From Peribacillus psychrosaccharolyticus ATCC 23296 (GTDB lineage Bacteria > Bacillota > Bacilli > Bacillales > DSM-1321), in contig NZ_AJTN02000222.1 of NCBI RefSeq assembly GCF_000305495.1, positions 1 to 40,136 on the forward strand: DNA of 40,136 bases. Reading direction: 5' to 3'. Shown here one piece after another: positions 1 to 7,818 of this stretch (within the stretch, counting starts at the first letter, position 1; each line of letters begins with the position of its first letter). Under the pieces are notes generated by a model, which worked only from the letters and a program-made list of their open reading frames with translations, searched no databases and had not been told where the DNA came from. The translations under genes were made by a program, and so were the position numbers.

Positions 1-1
1 T

Positions 2-657
2 GCCGATTCAATCACGTTGAAAGATGGCAGTATTATAACTGCCGCACAAATGCTTGAAAAGTTCCTGTTCCCGCTTAATACGCATGGTACATTAATCCGC
101 AAGCTTTCCGGCGGCGAAAAGCGCAGACTGTTTTTATTGAAAATTTTAATGTCTTCTCCAAATGTTCTGCTTTTAGATGAGCCGACGAATGATTTAGATA
201 CCCAAACATTGACCGTACTTGAAGATTACCTTCAGACCTTCCCAGGTGTTGTTGTGACCGTATCCCATGATCGCTATTTCCTCGATAAAACCTGTGATCA
301 TCTCTTTGTATTTAGAGCAGCAGGTACCATTGATTTCTACTATGGCGGCTATACGGACTTTCTTGAGGATGAAAAAGCAGAACAAGCCCCTGCACCAGTG
401 AAACGTGCCGTTGTTCAAGAACGGACAGAGAAAAAGAAAAATTAACGTATGCAGAAAAAATTGAATGGGGAACCATAGAAGAAGATATGGAGAAAATTGA
501 AGATCGACTGGTAGCAATCACATCCGAAATGGCGGTCGCTGGCAGTGACTTCGAGAAAATTCGTTTATTGCTTGAAGAAGAGGCACAGCTAACTGAAAAA
601 TTAGAGCAAACCATGGAAAGATGGGAATACCTTGCTGAGAAGCAAGAAGATCAATAA
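2..657 (+). pseudogene. 3' part of ABC-F ATPase (YfmR/Uup-like), frameshifted
   Basis: This is the second ATPase half and C-terminal tail of an ABC-F protein, a soluble ATPase family that acts on ribosomes and has no membrane domain. The gene enters from the left edge. Seen: signature LSGGEKRR, Walker B VLLLDEPTNDLD and H-loop VSHDRYFLD. The frame stops at 443-445 right after a KKK stretch. The next frame continues without a gap (KLTYAEKIEWGTIEEDMEKI) to a stop at 655-657. That part is a charged coiled-coil tail of the kind ending YfmR and Uup. One added A in the A-run at 431-441 would join the two parts. It may therefore be a sequencing error rather than a dead gene. The ABC-F call is secure; the YfmR subgroup is likely. 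Confidence 0.8.
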
Positions 658-664
658 GTGAAAA

Positions 665-702
665 CGGCTTTCTAGACTTGTTCTAGAAGGTCGTATTTTT
701 TT
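665..702 (+). terminator. Rho-independent terminator after ABC-F gene
   Basis: A 9-bp stem (CTTTCTAGA with TCTAGAAGG, one G-U pair) is followed by seven T. It lies just downstream of the ABC-F stop. Confidence 0.75.
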
Positions 703-810
703 GAAGACAAGGTGCATACTTTCAACTCATGCTGATTATATGTGTTCACGAATGGAGTATGTTAAAATCGAGACATATAGATGTTTCGAAGCAATAAAGG
801 AGAGATTAAT

Positions 811-1932
811 GTGAATATATTATCGATTGAACCAACACCAAGTCCAAATACGATGAAAGTCAATTTATCAGAAGAACTGCCGGCTGGCAGAAGCAATAAT
901 TTTAAAAAGAATTTTGCCGACCAAGCGCCGCCTTTAATTCAAGATATATTAAAGATTGAAGGAGTTACGGGTGTCTACCACGTTGCCGACTTCCTTGCAG
1001 TAGAACGAAATGCGAAATTTGATTGGCAGGATATCTTAATTCAAATCCGAAAAATCTTCGGGGAAGAAATAACGGACGAATCAGCCAAGAAAATTCTTGA
1101 TCATTTTGGAGAAGTATCGGTTTTAATTCAGCAATTTAAAGGAATTCCAATGCAAATTAAACTGAACGATGGCAGCAGTGAAAAAAGATTTGCTATGCCT
1201 GAACACTTTGTTGTAGCGGTAAAAATGGCTCAGAATCTAGCAGACAATGTGGTCATGCTCCGAAAGTGGAAAGATTACGGGGTCCGCTATGGTGAACTGG
1301 ATGCTATTGGTACAGAAGTGATGGAAGAATTGGTCGCTGCTTTCCCACAAGAGCGTTTGGATCAACTGGTTGAGATTGGACAGAAGAGTACAGATAAAAC
1401 ATCAGCGCCTATAAAGAGGGAAAAGGTAAAGCTTACAGCAGAGATGCTTGAAGATGAAAGTTGGGAAAAACGCTATCAAGCTCTTGTCCAAATGGAAGAT
1501 CCAACCGTTGAAGATTTGCCATTACTTAACAAGGCATTGGCAGATACAAAGGTATCGATTCGCAGACAAACCGTTGTTTATTTGGGAATGATTGAAGATC
1601 CAATCGTATTGCCATATCTTTATAAAGGCCTGACAGATAAAAACTCTGGGGTGCGCAGAACGGCTGGAGACTGTTTATCAGATCTAGGTTTCCCAGAAGC
1701 CATGACTGAGATGGCTAAAGCACTTAAAGATAAAAATAAGCTAGTTCGCTGGAGAGCGGCCATGTTCTTGTATGAATCTGGTGATGAATCGGTCATTGAA
1801 GCGTTAAGAGAAGCAGAAAATGATCCTGAATTCGAAGTAGCTATGCAAGTGAAGATGGCGATTAACCGGATCGAAAATGGAGAAGAAGCAAAAGGATCTG
1901 TATGGAAGCAAATGACAGATTCTCGACAGTAA
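811..1932 (+). CDS. ypgR: YpgR-like protein: NifU N-terminal domain plus HEAT repeats (CvfC family)
   Basis: The 373-residue protein matches the conserved virulence factor C (CvfC/YpgR) family. The first 90 or so residues look like a NifU/Nfu N-terminal domain (SIEPTPSPNTMKVNL). The last 150 carry HEAT-like helical repeats, for example RRQTVVYLGMIEDPIVLPYL and a second repeat around VRRTAGDCLSDLGF. It has no signal peptide, so it should be cytoplasmic, and the repeats suggest a protein-binding scaffold. Its biochemical role is not established. GTG at 811 is preferred over ATG at 781 because AAAGGAGA lies at the right distance before it. It precedes ilvD, as its homologue neighbours ilvD in B. 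subtilis, but the terminator between them makes it a separate unit. Confidence 0.85.
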   Translation: MNILSIEPTPSPNTMKVNLSEELPAGRSNNFKKNFADQAPPLIQDILKIEGVTGVYHVADFLAVERNAKFDWQDILIQIRKIFGEEITDESAKKILDHFGEVSVLIQQFKGIPMQIKLNDGSSEKRFAMPEHFVVAVKMAQNLADNVVMLRKWKDYGVRYGELDAIGTEVMEELVAAFPQERLDQLVEIGQKSTDKTSAPIKREKVKLTAEMLEDESWEKRYQALVQMEDPTVEDLPLLNKALADTKVSIRRQTVVYLGMIEDPIVLPYLYKGLTDKNSGVRRTAGDCLSDLGFPEAMTEMAKALKDKNKLVRWRAAMFLYESGDESVIEALREAENDPEFEVAMQVKMAINRIENGEEAKGSVWKQMTDSRQ

Positions 1933-1935
1933 TAG

Positions 1936-1977
1936 CAGGACTTTCTTTCCATAAATGGAGGGGAAGTCCTTTTTTTG
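1936..1977 (+). terminator. Rho-independent terminator after ypgR
   Basis: An AGGACTT.../...AAGTCCT stem is followed by seven T, a few bases after the ypgR stop. Confidence 0.8.
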
Positions 1978-2045
1978 TTTAGAATATCATCATGAATTAT
2001 CGATGTTTTCCATTTATTCAGAAAAATAATTTGCTAAAATATACG

Positions 2046-2081
2046 AATTTTCTTGAAATTCTTCGAAAAGTTTTCTATATT
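2046..2081 (+). promoter_or_regulatory. ilvD promoter with overlapping CodY-like box
   Basis: TTGAAA (2053-2058) and TATATT (2076-2081) are separated by 17 bases, a good sigma-A promoter. AATTTTCTTGAAATT at 2046-2060 matches the CodY consensus AATTTTCWGAAAATT at 13 of 15 positions and covers the -35 box. This fits CodY repression of branched-chain amino acid genes, which is known in Bacillus; binding here is inferred. Confidence 0.65.
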
Positions 2082-2108
2082 GATAAGAAAACAAGGGGGA
2101 GAGACATA

Positions 2109-3827
2109 ATGAAAAAAGATCTAAGAATCCGCAGTAAAGTCATCAGTGAGGGAGGACCAACCCGTGTACCTAACCGGGCCATGCTTCGAGCAGTCGGATT
2201 TACGGATGAAGATTTTAAAAAACCGATGATTGGCATTGCGAGTACATGGAGTGAAGTGACTCCGTGTAATATACATATAGATGAATTAGCTAGAAGAGCA
2301 AAAAAAGGTGCGCGTGACGCTGGCGGGGCGCCAATGATTTTTAATACGATTACCGTTTCCGATGGTATATCAATGGGAACGGAAGGTATGAGATATTCGC
2401 TTCCAAGCCGTGATTTGATTGCGGATTCAATTGAAACAGTAGTTGGCGGTGAGAGCCTGGATGGATTTGTTGCAATTGGCGGCTGTGATAAGAATATGCC
2501 AGGCTGTATGATGGCGATTGCCCGCATTAATCTGCCATCCATCTTCGTATATGGGGGTACAATTCGTCCTGGTAATATCAACGGAAAGAATATTGATATC
2601 GTTTCTGCCTTTGAAGGCGTGGGCGAATACAATGCAGGTACGTTGGATGAAGCCGGATTGAAAAAGGTAGAATGTCACGCTTGTCCAGGTGCAGGCTCAT
2701 GTGGAGGAATGTACACAGCTAACACAATGGCAAGTGCGATTGAAGCGATGGGAATGAGTCTGCCGGGAAGTTCCTCTAATCCAGCTGAAACAGATCAAAA
2801 ACAAGACGATTGTTACCGTGCCGGCGAGGCTGTATATAGAATGCTTGAGCAAGACATCTACCCGCGGGATATCTTAACGAAAAAAGCCTTTGAAAATGCC
2901 ATTACGATTGTTATGGCACTTGGCGGATCAACGAATGCCATTCTTCATCTGATGGCGATTGCTCATTCTGCTGAAGTTGATTTATCACTAGAAGATTTTA
3001 ATCGTCTGCAGAAAAAAGTACCGCATATCGCAGACTTACGTCCAAGTGGGCAATATGTCATGGAAGATCTTCATAAAATTGGTGGAATTCCGGCTGTAAT
3101 GAAACATTTATTGAAAGCTGGATTACTTCACGGTGACTGTTTGACCGTTACAGGGAAAACCATTGCTGAAAACTTAGAAGAATTCCCTGATTTCGAAGAA
3201 GGCCAAAAAATCATCACACCTGTAGAACAGCCCCTGTACCCAGATGGACCGCTTGTTATATTAAAAGGGAATCTGGCTCCAGAGGGTGCGGTTGCTAAAG
3301 TTTCCGGTCTTAAGGTGAGAAGCTTGACAGGTACAGCCAAAGTGTTTGATGACGAGCCAAGTGCTACCGAAGCCATTTTAAAGGATGATGTCGTTGCCGG
3401 TGATGTGGTTGTCATTCGCTATGAAGGACCTAAGGGTGGCCCAGGAATGCCAGAGATGCTCTCAATTTCCGGGATTTTGGTCGGAAAAGGGTTAGGAGAA
3501 TCGGTGGCATTGCTGACGGATGGGCGTTTCTCAGGCGGTACACATGGCCTGGTTATCGGTCATATTGCACCAGAAGCACAAGTTGGAGGTCCAATTGGAC
3601 TTATCCGAACAGGCGATATTATCACAATAGATTCTGATAAACAACTACTTGAAGTTAATCTTTCTGAAGAAGAACTACAAGCACGAAAACTAGATTGGCG
3701 TGCTCCTAAACTGGTTTCAAGAGGACATCTTGCTAAGTTTGCACGCCTAGTTTCCTCCGCTTCAAAAGGTGCGGTAACCGACGCCTTTGAAGATGAAACA
3801 GCACCAGAACCACAAAAGGTTAAGTAA
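2109..3827 (+). CDS. ilvD: Dihydroxy-acid dehydratase
   Basis: IlvD dehydrates 2,3-dihydroxy-isovalerate or -methylvalerate to the 2-keto acid, the third common step of isoleucine and valine synthesis, in the cytoplasm. The 572-residue product has normal length. Iron-sulfur motifs are visible: Cys53 in [10 protein letters not shown], Cys126 in CDKNMPGC, and Cys192/Cys198 in [16 protein letters not shown]. The C-terminal [12 protein letters not shown] motif is also present. ATG 2109 follows AAGGGGGAGAG; the open frame to its left (from 1992) lies in the promoter region. The sigma-A promoter and CodY-like box upstream suggest repression when branched-chain amino acids are plentiful. It stands alone between two terminators. 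Confidence 0.97.
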   Translation: MKKDLRIRSKVISEGGPTRVPNRAMLRAVGFTDEDFKKPMIGIASTWSEVTPCNIHIDELARRAKKGARDAGGAPMIFNTITVSDGISMGTEGMRYSLPSRDLIADSIETVVGGESLDGFVAIGGCDKNMPGCMMAIARINLPSIFVYGGTIRPGNINGKNIDIVSAFEGVGEYNAGTLDEAGLKKVECHACPGAGSCGGMYTANTMASAIEAMGMSLPGSSSNPAETDQKQDDCYRAGEAVYRMLEQDIYPRDILTKKAFENAITIVMALGGSTNAILHLMAIAHSAEVDLSLEDFNRLQKKVPHIADLRPSGQYVMEDLHKIGGIPAVMKHLLKAGLLHGDCLTVTGKTIAENLEEFPDFEEGQKIITPVEQPLYPDGPLVILKGNLAPEGAVAKVSGLKVRSLTGTAKVFDDEPSATEAILKDDVVAGDVVVIRYEGPKGGPGMPEMLSISGILVGKGLGESVALLTDGRFSGGTHGLVIGHIAPEAQVGGPIGLIRTGDIITIDSDKQLLEVNLSEEELQARKLDWRAPKLVSRGHLAKFARLVSSASKGAVTDAFEDETAPEPQKVK

Positions 3828-3831
3828 AGGA

Positions 3832-3860
3832 AAGGCGTCCAATCTAAGGACGCCTTTTTT
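3832..3860 (+). terminator. Rho-independent terminator after ilvD
   Basis: GGCGTCC/GGACGCC stem with a 7-base loop, then six T. Confidence 0.9.
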
Positions 3861-3887
3861 AAACATCCAGTTGAGGTTGCACTTTTC

Positions 3888-3917
3888 TTGTATTCCATGC
3901 TTGTTGTACGGTATGCT
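3888..3917 (+). promoter_or_regulatory. Candidate sigma-A promoter for the bacilliredoxin gene
   Basis: TTGTAT (3888-3893) and TATGCT (3912-3917) are spaced by 18 bases, about 35 bases before the start codon. Moderate match only. Confidence 0.4.
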
Positions 3918-3952
3918 AAAGATACATAGGAATTGAGGAGGAAGAAATAATT

Positions 3953-4387
3953 ATGTCAAGTGCATATGATGAATATATGAAAGAAGTCGTAAAGCCCATG
4001 CGTGCCGAGTTGACGAATGCAGGGTTTAAGGAACTCACAACACCTGAAGCAGTAGAAGACTTTATTGAAGGTGTAGAAGGAACAACGCTTGTTGTAGTGA
4101 ATTCCGTGTGCGGCTGTGCTGCCGGTCTTGCACGTCCAGCGGCCACACAGGCCGTGCTGCAATCAGAGAAAAAACCAGATCATTTGGTGACAGTTTTTGC
4201 TGGTCAGGATAAAGAAGCAACAGCTAAAATGCGTGAGGTCTTTGGTGATATCGAGCCATCTTCTCCGTCAATGGCATTATTGAAAGGGAAAGAAGTAGTT
4301 CACTTTATTCCTCGTTATGATATTGAAGGACAACCAATGGAAGAGATTATGGGGAATTTACTAACGGCGTTTAATCAAGTTAAATAA
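3953..4387 (+). CDS. brxA: Bacilliredoxin, BrxA/BrxB (YphP/YqiW) family
   Basis: The 144-residue cytoplasmic protein belongs to the DUF1094 bacilliredoxins, thioredoxin-like proteins that remove bacillithiol from S-bacillithiolated proteins. The redox motif Cys-Gly-Cys is visible in NSVCGCAAGLARPAA. The length and the opening (MSSAYDEYMKEVVKPMRAEL) match the family. AGGAGGAAG precedes the ATG. It directly follows ilvD, as yphP (brxA) does in B. subtilis, which favours BrxA over its paralogue BrxB; the paralogue choice is inference from position. Its presence implies that the host makes bacillithiol. Confidence 0.92.
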   Translation: MSSAYDEYMKEVVKPMRAELTNAGFKELTTPEAVEDFIEGVEGTTLVVVNSVCGCAAGLARPAATQAVLQSEKKPDHLVTVFAGQDKEATAKMREVFGDIEPSSPSMALLKGKEVVHFIPRYDIEGQPMEEIMGNLLTAFNQVK

Positions 4388-4392
4388 GATTC

Positions 4393-4427
4393 AGCAAAGG
4401 AGAATGGGGAGTCCATTCTCCTTTGCT
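4393..4427 (+). terminator. Perfect 15-bp hairpin after brxA, no T-tract
   Basis: Positions 4393-4407 pair perfectly with 4413-4427 around a 5-base loop. No run of T follows. It may act as a weak terminator, an mRNA 3' end stabiliser or an attenuator between brxA and ypiP. Confidence 0.5.
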
Positions 4428-4453
4428 ATGCCAGAGAAGCAAGGAGTGGCAAT

Positions 4454-5236
4454 ATGTTTGTAACGACCGCTGGGAGAACAAATCCTGAAATGGTTGACCA
4501 GGCGAAGAGTTTGGCAGATGAGTTAAGTATCCTGTATATAAAACGGGAAAAGCGTTCGATAAAGGACTTACAGCATCAACATGGTGAGGAGTGTTTAGTT
4601 GTAGGGAAAAACAGGCTGGAACTTCATAAGATAGGGAAAGTTGAGCCTTTCTTTTTTCATCCCAATATCGCCATGCTTAGATTGAAACGACTTTTGCAAG
4701 GTGAGGAAGATCCTTATTTGGCAGCGGCAGGAATAAAAGAGGGAAGTAAAATCCTAGATTGTACGCTGGGACTTGGTTCGGATGCAATTGTCGCAAGTTT
4801 TGCTGCGGGGGAAACAGGTTCAGTACTTGCGATTGAAGCGGATCCAGCCATATCCTGTATTGTCAGAAATGGTTTGAATCAGTGGCAGGATGCTCAACCT
4901 GAAATTCAAGAGGCCATGAAACGAATTGAAATTAGAACGGGTCATCACCTCAATCTATTAAAAGCCATGCCGGATCAAAGTTTTGATATTGTCTATTTTG
5001 ACCCAATGTTCGAAGAAAGTGTGCTTGAATCAGATGGAATTCGAGGGCTAACTCATTTTGCATCGAGAGAAAATCTGACTGAGGAAACACTAGTAGAAGC
5101 TAAACGAGTGGCTGTGAGCCGAGTGGTTTTAAAAGATCATTTCAGGAGTACACGGTTTAGTCAATTTGGCTTTACAGTGATTAAAAGAAAAACGTCTGCG
5201 TTTCATTATGGATATATAGAAAAAAACACGAACTAA
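4454..5236 (+). CDS. ypiP: Class I SAM-dependent methyltransferase, YpiP-like
   Basis: This 260-residue cytoplasmic protein has a Rossmann methyltransferase core. The glycine-rich SAM loop reads KILDCTLGLGSDAIVASFAA, followed by the acidic end of strand 2 (VLAIEAD). The catalytic-type strand 4 motif is DIVYFDPMFE. The DPMF signature resembles N6-adenine and guanine-N2 (RsmJ-like) nucleic acid methylases, so an RNA substrate is plausible but unproven. The N-terminal 80 residues (TTAGRTNPEMVDQAKSLADE) form a conserved leader domain. ATG 4454 follows AAGGAGTGGC. It lies next to brxA and ilvD as ypiP does in B. subtilis, which supports the symbol. Confidence 0.85.
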   Translation: MFVTTAGRTNPEMVDQAKSLADELSILYIKREKRSIKDLQHQHGEECLVVGKNRLELHKIGKVEPFFFHPNIAMLRLKRLLQGEEDPYLAAAGIKEGSKILDCTLGLGSDAIVASFAAGETGSVLAIEADPAISCIVRNGLNQWQDAQPEIQEAMKRIEIRTGHHLNLLKAMPDQSFDIVYFDPMFEESVLESDGIRGLTHFASRENLTEETLVEAKRVAVSRVVLKDHFRSTRFSQFGFTVIKRKTSAFHYGYIEKNTN

Positions 5237-5238
5237 AA

Positions 5239-5270
5239 GAGGAAGACTGCACTTGCAGACTTCCTCATTT
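5239..5270 (+). terminator. Terminator-like hairpin after ypiP
   Basis: GAGGAAG-A-CTGCA pairs with TGCAG-A-CTTCCTC around one A-A mismatch; only ATTT follows. Confidence 0.6.
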
Positions 5271-5327
5271 AATTGGTGATATAATCCGAGTTGACGGAGT
5301 TATTTTTAACAATTCAGCTCCCGTTAT

Positions 5328-5450
5328 GTGCGAATTAGCGGAAAAAGTGTGCGGAACAGCCGGATTTATGTGCGCTTGGACCATATCTAAGTGCGGAACT
5401 GACCAATTAGTGTGCGCTTCAGGAGCGTTCTTGTGCGGTTTGTAACATGG
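5328..5450. repeat. Six-unit degenerate 21-bp tandem repeat anchored on GTGCG
   Basis: GTGCG occurs at 5328, 5349, 5370, 5391, 5412 and 5433, exactly 21 bases apart each time. The 16 bases between anchors vary. Some units share pieces: GTGCGGAAC appears in units 2 and 4, GTGCGCTT in units 3 and 5, and a GACCA core in units 3 and 4. All six units fill the gap between ypiP and the SDR gene. Stops interrupt every forward frame tried, so it does not look coding. The 21-bp period equals two helical turns, which puts every GTGCG on the same face of the DNA. The function is unknown. Confidence 0.85.
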
Positions 5451-5466
5451 TTAGGTAATTTATAAA

Positions 5467-6201
5467 CTAATTGGCAGCAGTTGGCCTTACGATGATTTCG
5501 TTTATATCAACATCCCCAGGTTGTTCGATTGCAAATAGGATTGAACGAGCAATAGCATACGGTGAAATCGCAAACTTTCTATACTCCTTCATAAACTGAC
5601 GAGCTTCTTCATCCGTAATACTTTCAGCTAGTTCTGATTCGGTTACACCAGGTGAAACCGTGGTTACGCGAATATTTCCACCCACCTCCATACGAAGACC
5701 TTCAGATATAGCACGAACTGCGAATTTAGTGGCACAATATACAGCTGCAGAAGGGGTAACTTCATGTCCACCAATTGATGAAATATTAATAAATTGACCA
5801 AATCCCTGTTTTTTCATAATCGGGAGTCCTGCTGCAATACCATGTAGAACGCCGCGAATGTTTACGTTAATCATCCGATCCCATTCGTCAGACTTCAGAG
5901 CTTCCAGTTTGGACAACGGCATCACACCTGCATTGTTGACAATTACATCAACTTTCCCAAACGAATGTTTCACATAATTTACTAAATCCTTCATTTGATC
6001 TCTTCTAGTGACATCGACGGCTTGATAGTCAGCTGAACCGCCTTCTGAACGAATGGCAGATGTAATCGCTTCTAGTCTTTCTATTCGTCTTGCTCCTAAA
6101 ATTACATGGGCGCCGCTTTCGGCAAGAAGTCGTGCAGTTGCTTCTCCAATACCGCTGCTTGCTCCTGTTATGATGACAACTTTTCCTGTAATGTTAGACA
6201 T
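5467..6201 (-). CDS. SDR family oxidoreductase
   Basis: This is a classical short-chain dehydrogenase/reductase of 244 residues, cytoplasmic and NAD(P)-dependent. Seen: the dinucleotide motif TGASSGIG near residues 12-19, Arg residues in LGARRIERL that suggest NADPH preference, NNAG after strand 4, and the catalytic pair Tyr155/Lys159 in YCATK. The substrate cannot be read from sequence; relatives are annotated as serine or ketone dehydrogenases. AGGGGGAAAAAT precedes the ATG. Downstream on the same strand lies the tandem repeat; upstream are the Atu4866-domain remnant and the divergent AraC regulator. These three probably form one stress- or aldehyde-responsive module. Confidence 0.9.
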   Translation of the reverse strand: MSNITGKVVIITGASSGIGEATARLLAESGAHVILGARRIERLEAITSAIRSEGGSADYQAVDVTRRDQMKDLVNYVKHSFGKVDVIVNNAGVMPLSKLEALKSDEWDRMINVNIRGVLHGIAAGLPIMKKQGFGQFINISSIGGHEVTPSAAVYCATKFAVRAISEGLRMEVGGNIRVTTVSPGVTESELAESITDEEARQFMKEYRKFAISPYAIARSILFAIEQPGDVDINEIIVRPTAAN

Positions 6202-6220
6202 ATTTTTCCCCCTTAAATTT

Positions 6221-6489
6221 TCAAGAATGAGTTCGTTTATTAGATTCCTTTTCCCGATAGAGAATCATTCCTGCATGATAAAGAATTTCATTTTGGAAAT
6301 CACCATATGCGGTAAATCCAGTATCATCGATATAGTCGATATGATTGCCTGAAATTTTGTAACTACCTTGATAAGCGTTTTTTTACTGCCGCGAGACTCG
6401 TTATAACGATTGTTAGGTAAAAGTTCATGTCGGATATATCCATCTTTTGTAACCCACATACCGACATATGAATGTTGCTCTTTACTCAT
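6221..6489 (-). pseudogene. Atu4866-domain protein, frameshifted
   Basis: The start encodes SYVGMWVTKDGYIRHELLPN, typical of the small Atu4866-domain family that often sits beside AraC/SDR genes. At a run of seven A on the coding strand (T at 6378-6384) the frame is lost. One extra A restores a continuous family-like ending: NAYQGSYKISGNHIDYIDD, then TGFTAYGDFQNEILYHAGM, and a stop at 6221-6223. ATG 6489 has GAGGTG upstream. The restored product is about 89 residues, the usual size. The break could be a true inactivating deletion, ribosomal slippage on AAA AAA, or a homopolymer reading error. The function of the domain is unknown. Confidence 0.75.
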
Positions 6490-6623
6490 TTGATTTGTCA
6501 CCTCTTTCTCTTGTTTAATTATCCAATAATTAGTAAAAAAATTGGTAGCTCAATCGTGAAAGATTATTGCCTAATCCTCCAAATATTCATAAAATTAAAG
6601 TGTTGGAGAAAGGAGCCGACAGC

Positions 6624-7541
6624 ATGGAAGTTAAAAAGACTATATTGGATACTAAAGTCATGTCGCAACAAAATGAATTAGCACAGTACATAGAAAGATA
6701 TTGTCATGAAGATGGCGTTCACTCTACTACTATTTCATCATTGCATTTCATTCGTGCTTCTCATAAATCTGCACCAATCCATTCAGTTCATCAACCAGCC
6801 TTATGTATCGTCGCTCAAGGCAAAAAACTAGTGATGTTGGCACAGGATCGTTATCAATATGATCCTGCTCATTATCTTGTTATATCAGTTGATCTGCCAG
6901 TTTCAGGAGAGATAATTCAGGCTGAACCGGAGAATCCATACTTGTGTCTTCGATTAGATTTCGAGCCGAAGCAAATCTTGGACATAGTTATGGAAACTGA
7001 TTCATCAACAAACGAAGAAGGAGATTCTCAGAGAGGTTTGTTTGTAAGTAGAATGAACTCATTTCTGCTTGATGCGGTATTGAGACTTGTTCGTCTTTTA
7101 GACACACCAGACGATCTCCCAATACTTGCACCTCTAGTTATCCGTGAAATCCTCTACCGAGTGCTACAAGGTGAACAGGGTGATTCTGTAAGACAGATAG
7201 CCATGATTGGTAGTCATGCTCAACGGATTGCCAAAGTAATTCAGCTAATTAAACAAGATTTTGCTATGCCTTTGCGCATAGAAGAACTAGCTTTTACCGC
7301 AAACATGAGTTCATCTTCACTCCATCATCATTTTAAACAGGTTACTAGATTAAGTCCTTTACAATACCAAAAACAATTAAGGTTACAAGCTGCTCGTCAT
7401 CTCATGTTTTCAAAAGCAGCAGATGCTGCAGATGCCGGATTTCAAGTAGGTTATGAGAGTCCTTCTCAATTTAGTCGTGAATATGCTCGGATGTTCGGGC
7501 TGCCTCCTATAAGCGATATAAAACGACTTCGTCAATCGTAA
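6624..7541 (+). CDS. AraC family transcriptional regulator (AraC_N domain)
   Basis: This is a 305-residue DNA-binding regulator. Residues 20-190 form the AraC_N type effector domain (HQPALCIVAQGKKLVMLAQD, then YLVISVDLPVSGEII), as in YqhC-like regulators. Residues 200-305 are the double helix-turn-helix AraC domain: RIEELAFTANMSSSSLHHHF, then the second helix pair with GYESPSQFSREYARMFG. ATG 6624 follows GAAAGGAG. It is transcribed away from the Atu4866/SDR genes, the usual arrangement for a regulator of its neighbours. YqhC-type relatives respond to toxic aldehydes, so an electrophile signal is a reasonable inference. Confidence 0.9.
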   Translation: MEVKKTILDTKVMSQQNELAQYIERYCHEDGVHSTTISSLHFIRASHKSAPIHSVHQPALCIVAQGKKLVMLAQDRYQYDPAHYLVISVDLPVSGEIIQAEPENPYLCLRLDFEPKQILDIVMETDSSTNEEGDSQRGLFVSRMNSFLLDAVLRLVRLLDTPDDLPILAPLVIREILYRVLQGEQGDSVRQIAMIGSHAQRIAKVIQLIKQDFAMPLRIEELAFTANMSSSSLHHHFKQVTRLSPLQYQKQLRLQAARHLMFSKAADAADAGFQVGYESPSQFSREYARMFGLPPISDIKRLRQS

Positions 7542-7777
7542 CTGTATGTTTAGACTAGAATTTTTAAAATGTGAAACAGAAAAGAGTGATTACTAGAAAA
7601 GTGAATGAACGGAAAGTGATAGGTGCTTATATTGAACAGGAATGTACTTGAACCTGTGTATCAATTTTACTATTTATCCACTTGGAAGCCGTGATGTGCA
7701 GAAAAAGGGGAAAAGGGTACGGACTAGCCAGATGACTCTTAAGCGGAAGGCTGAATCTGAAACGAGGCCTATATAGT
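7542..7777. other. Intergenic region without recognisable gene
   Basis: Between the AraC and gamma-glutamyltransferase genes there is no open frame with a ribosome site and no repeat recognised here. It ends in a shared terminator. Confidence 0.6.
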
Positions 7778-7815
7778 CAAAAAGACTGTCGAGGGGGAGC
7801 TCGACAGTCTTTTTG
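7778..7815. terminator. Bidirectional terminator between araC-type gene and ggt
   Basis: A perfect 16-bp stem (CAAAAAGACTGTCGAG with CTCGACAGTCTTTTTG) has T on one side and A on the other, so it can end transcription from both convergent genes. Confidence 0.9.
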
Positions 7816-7818
7816 AGT

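Noticed and set aside
2075-2632. 185-codon minus-strand open frame opposite ilvD
   Set aside because: It is antisense to a secure IlvD gene, has no ribosome site and no recognisable domain.
5328-5450. GTGCG array as a CRISPR
   Set aside because: Units are 21 bases with only a 5-base constant core; no 25-37 base direct repeats, no spacers of uniform length and no cas genes.
7542-7777. Group II intron or transposon remnant between the AraC gene and ggt
   Set aside because: A few GC-rich words suggested it, but no domain V hairpin, reverse transcriptase piece or terminal repeats could be found.
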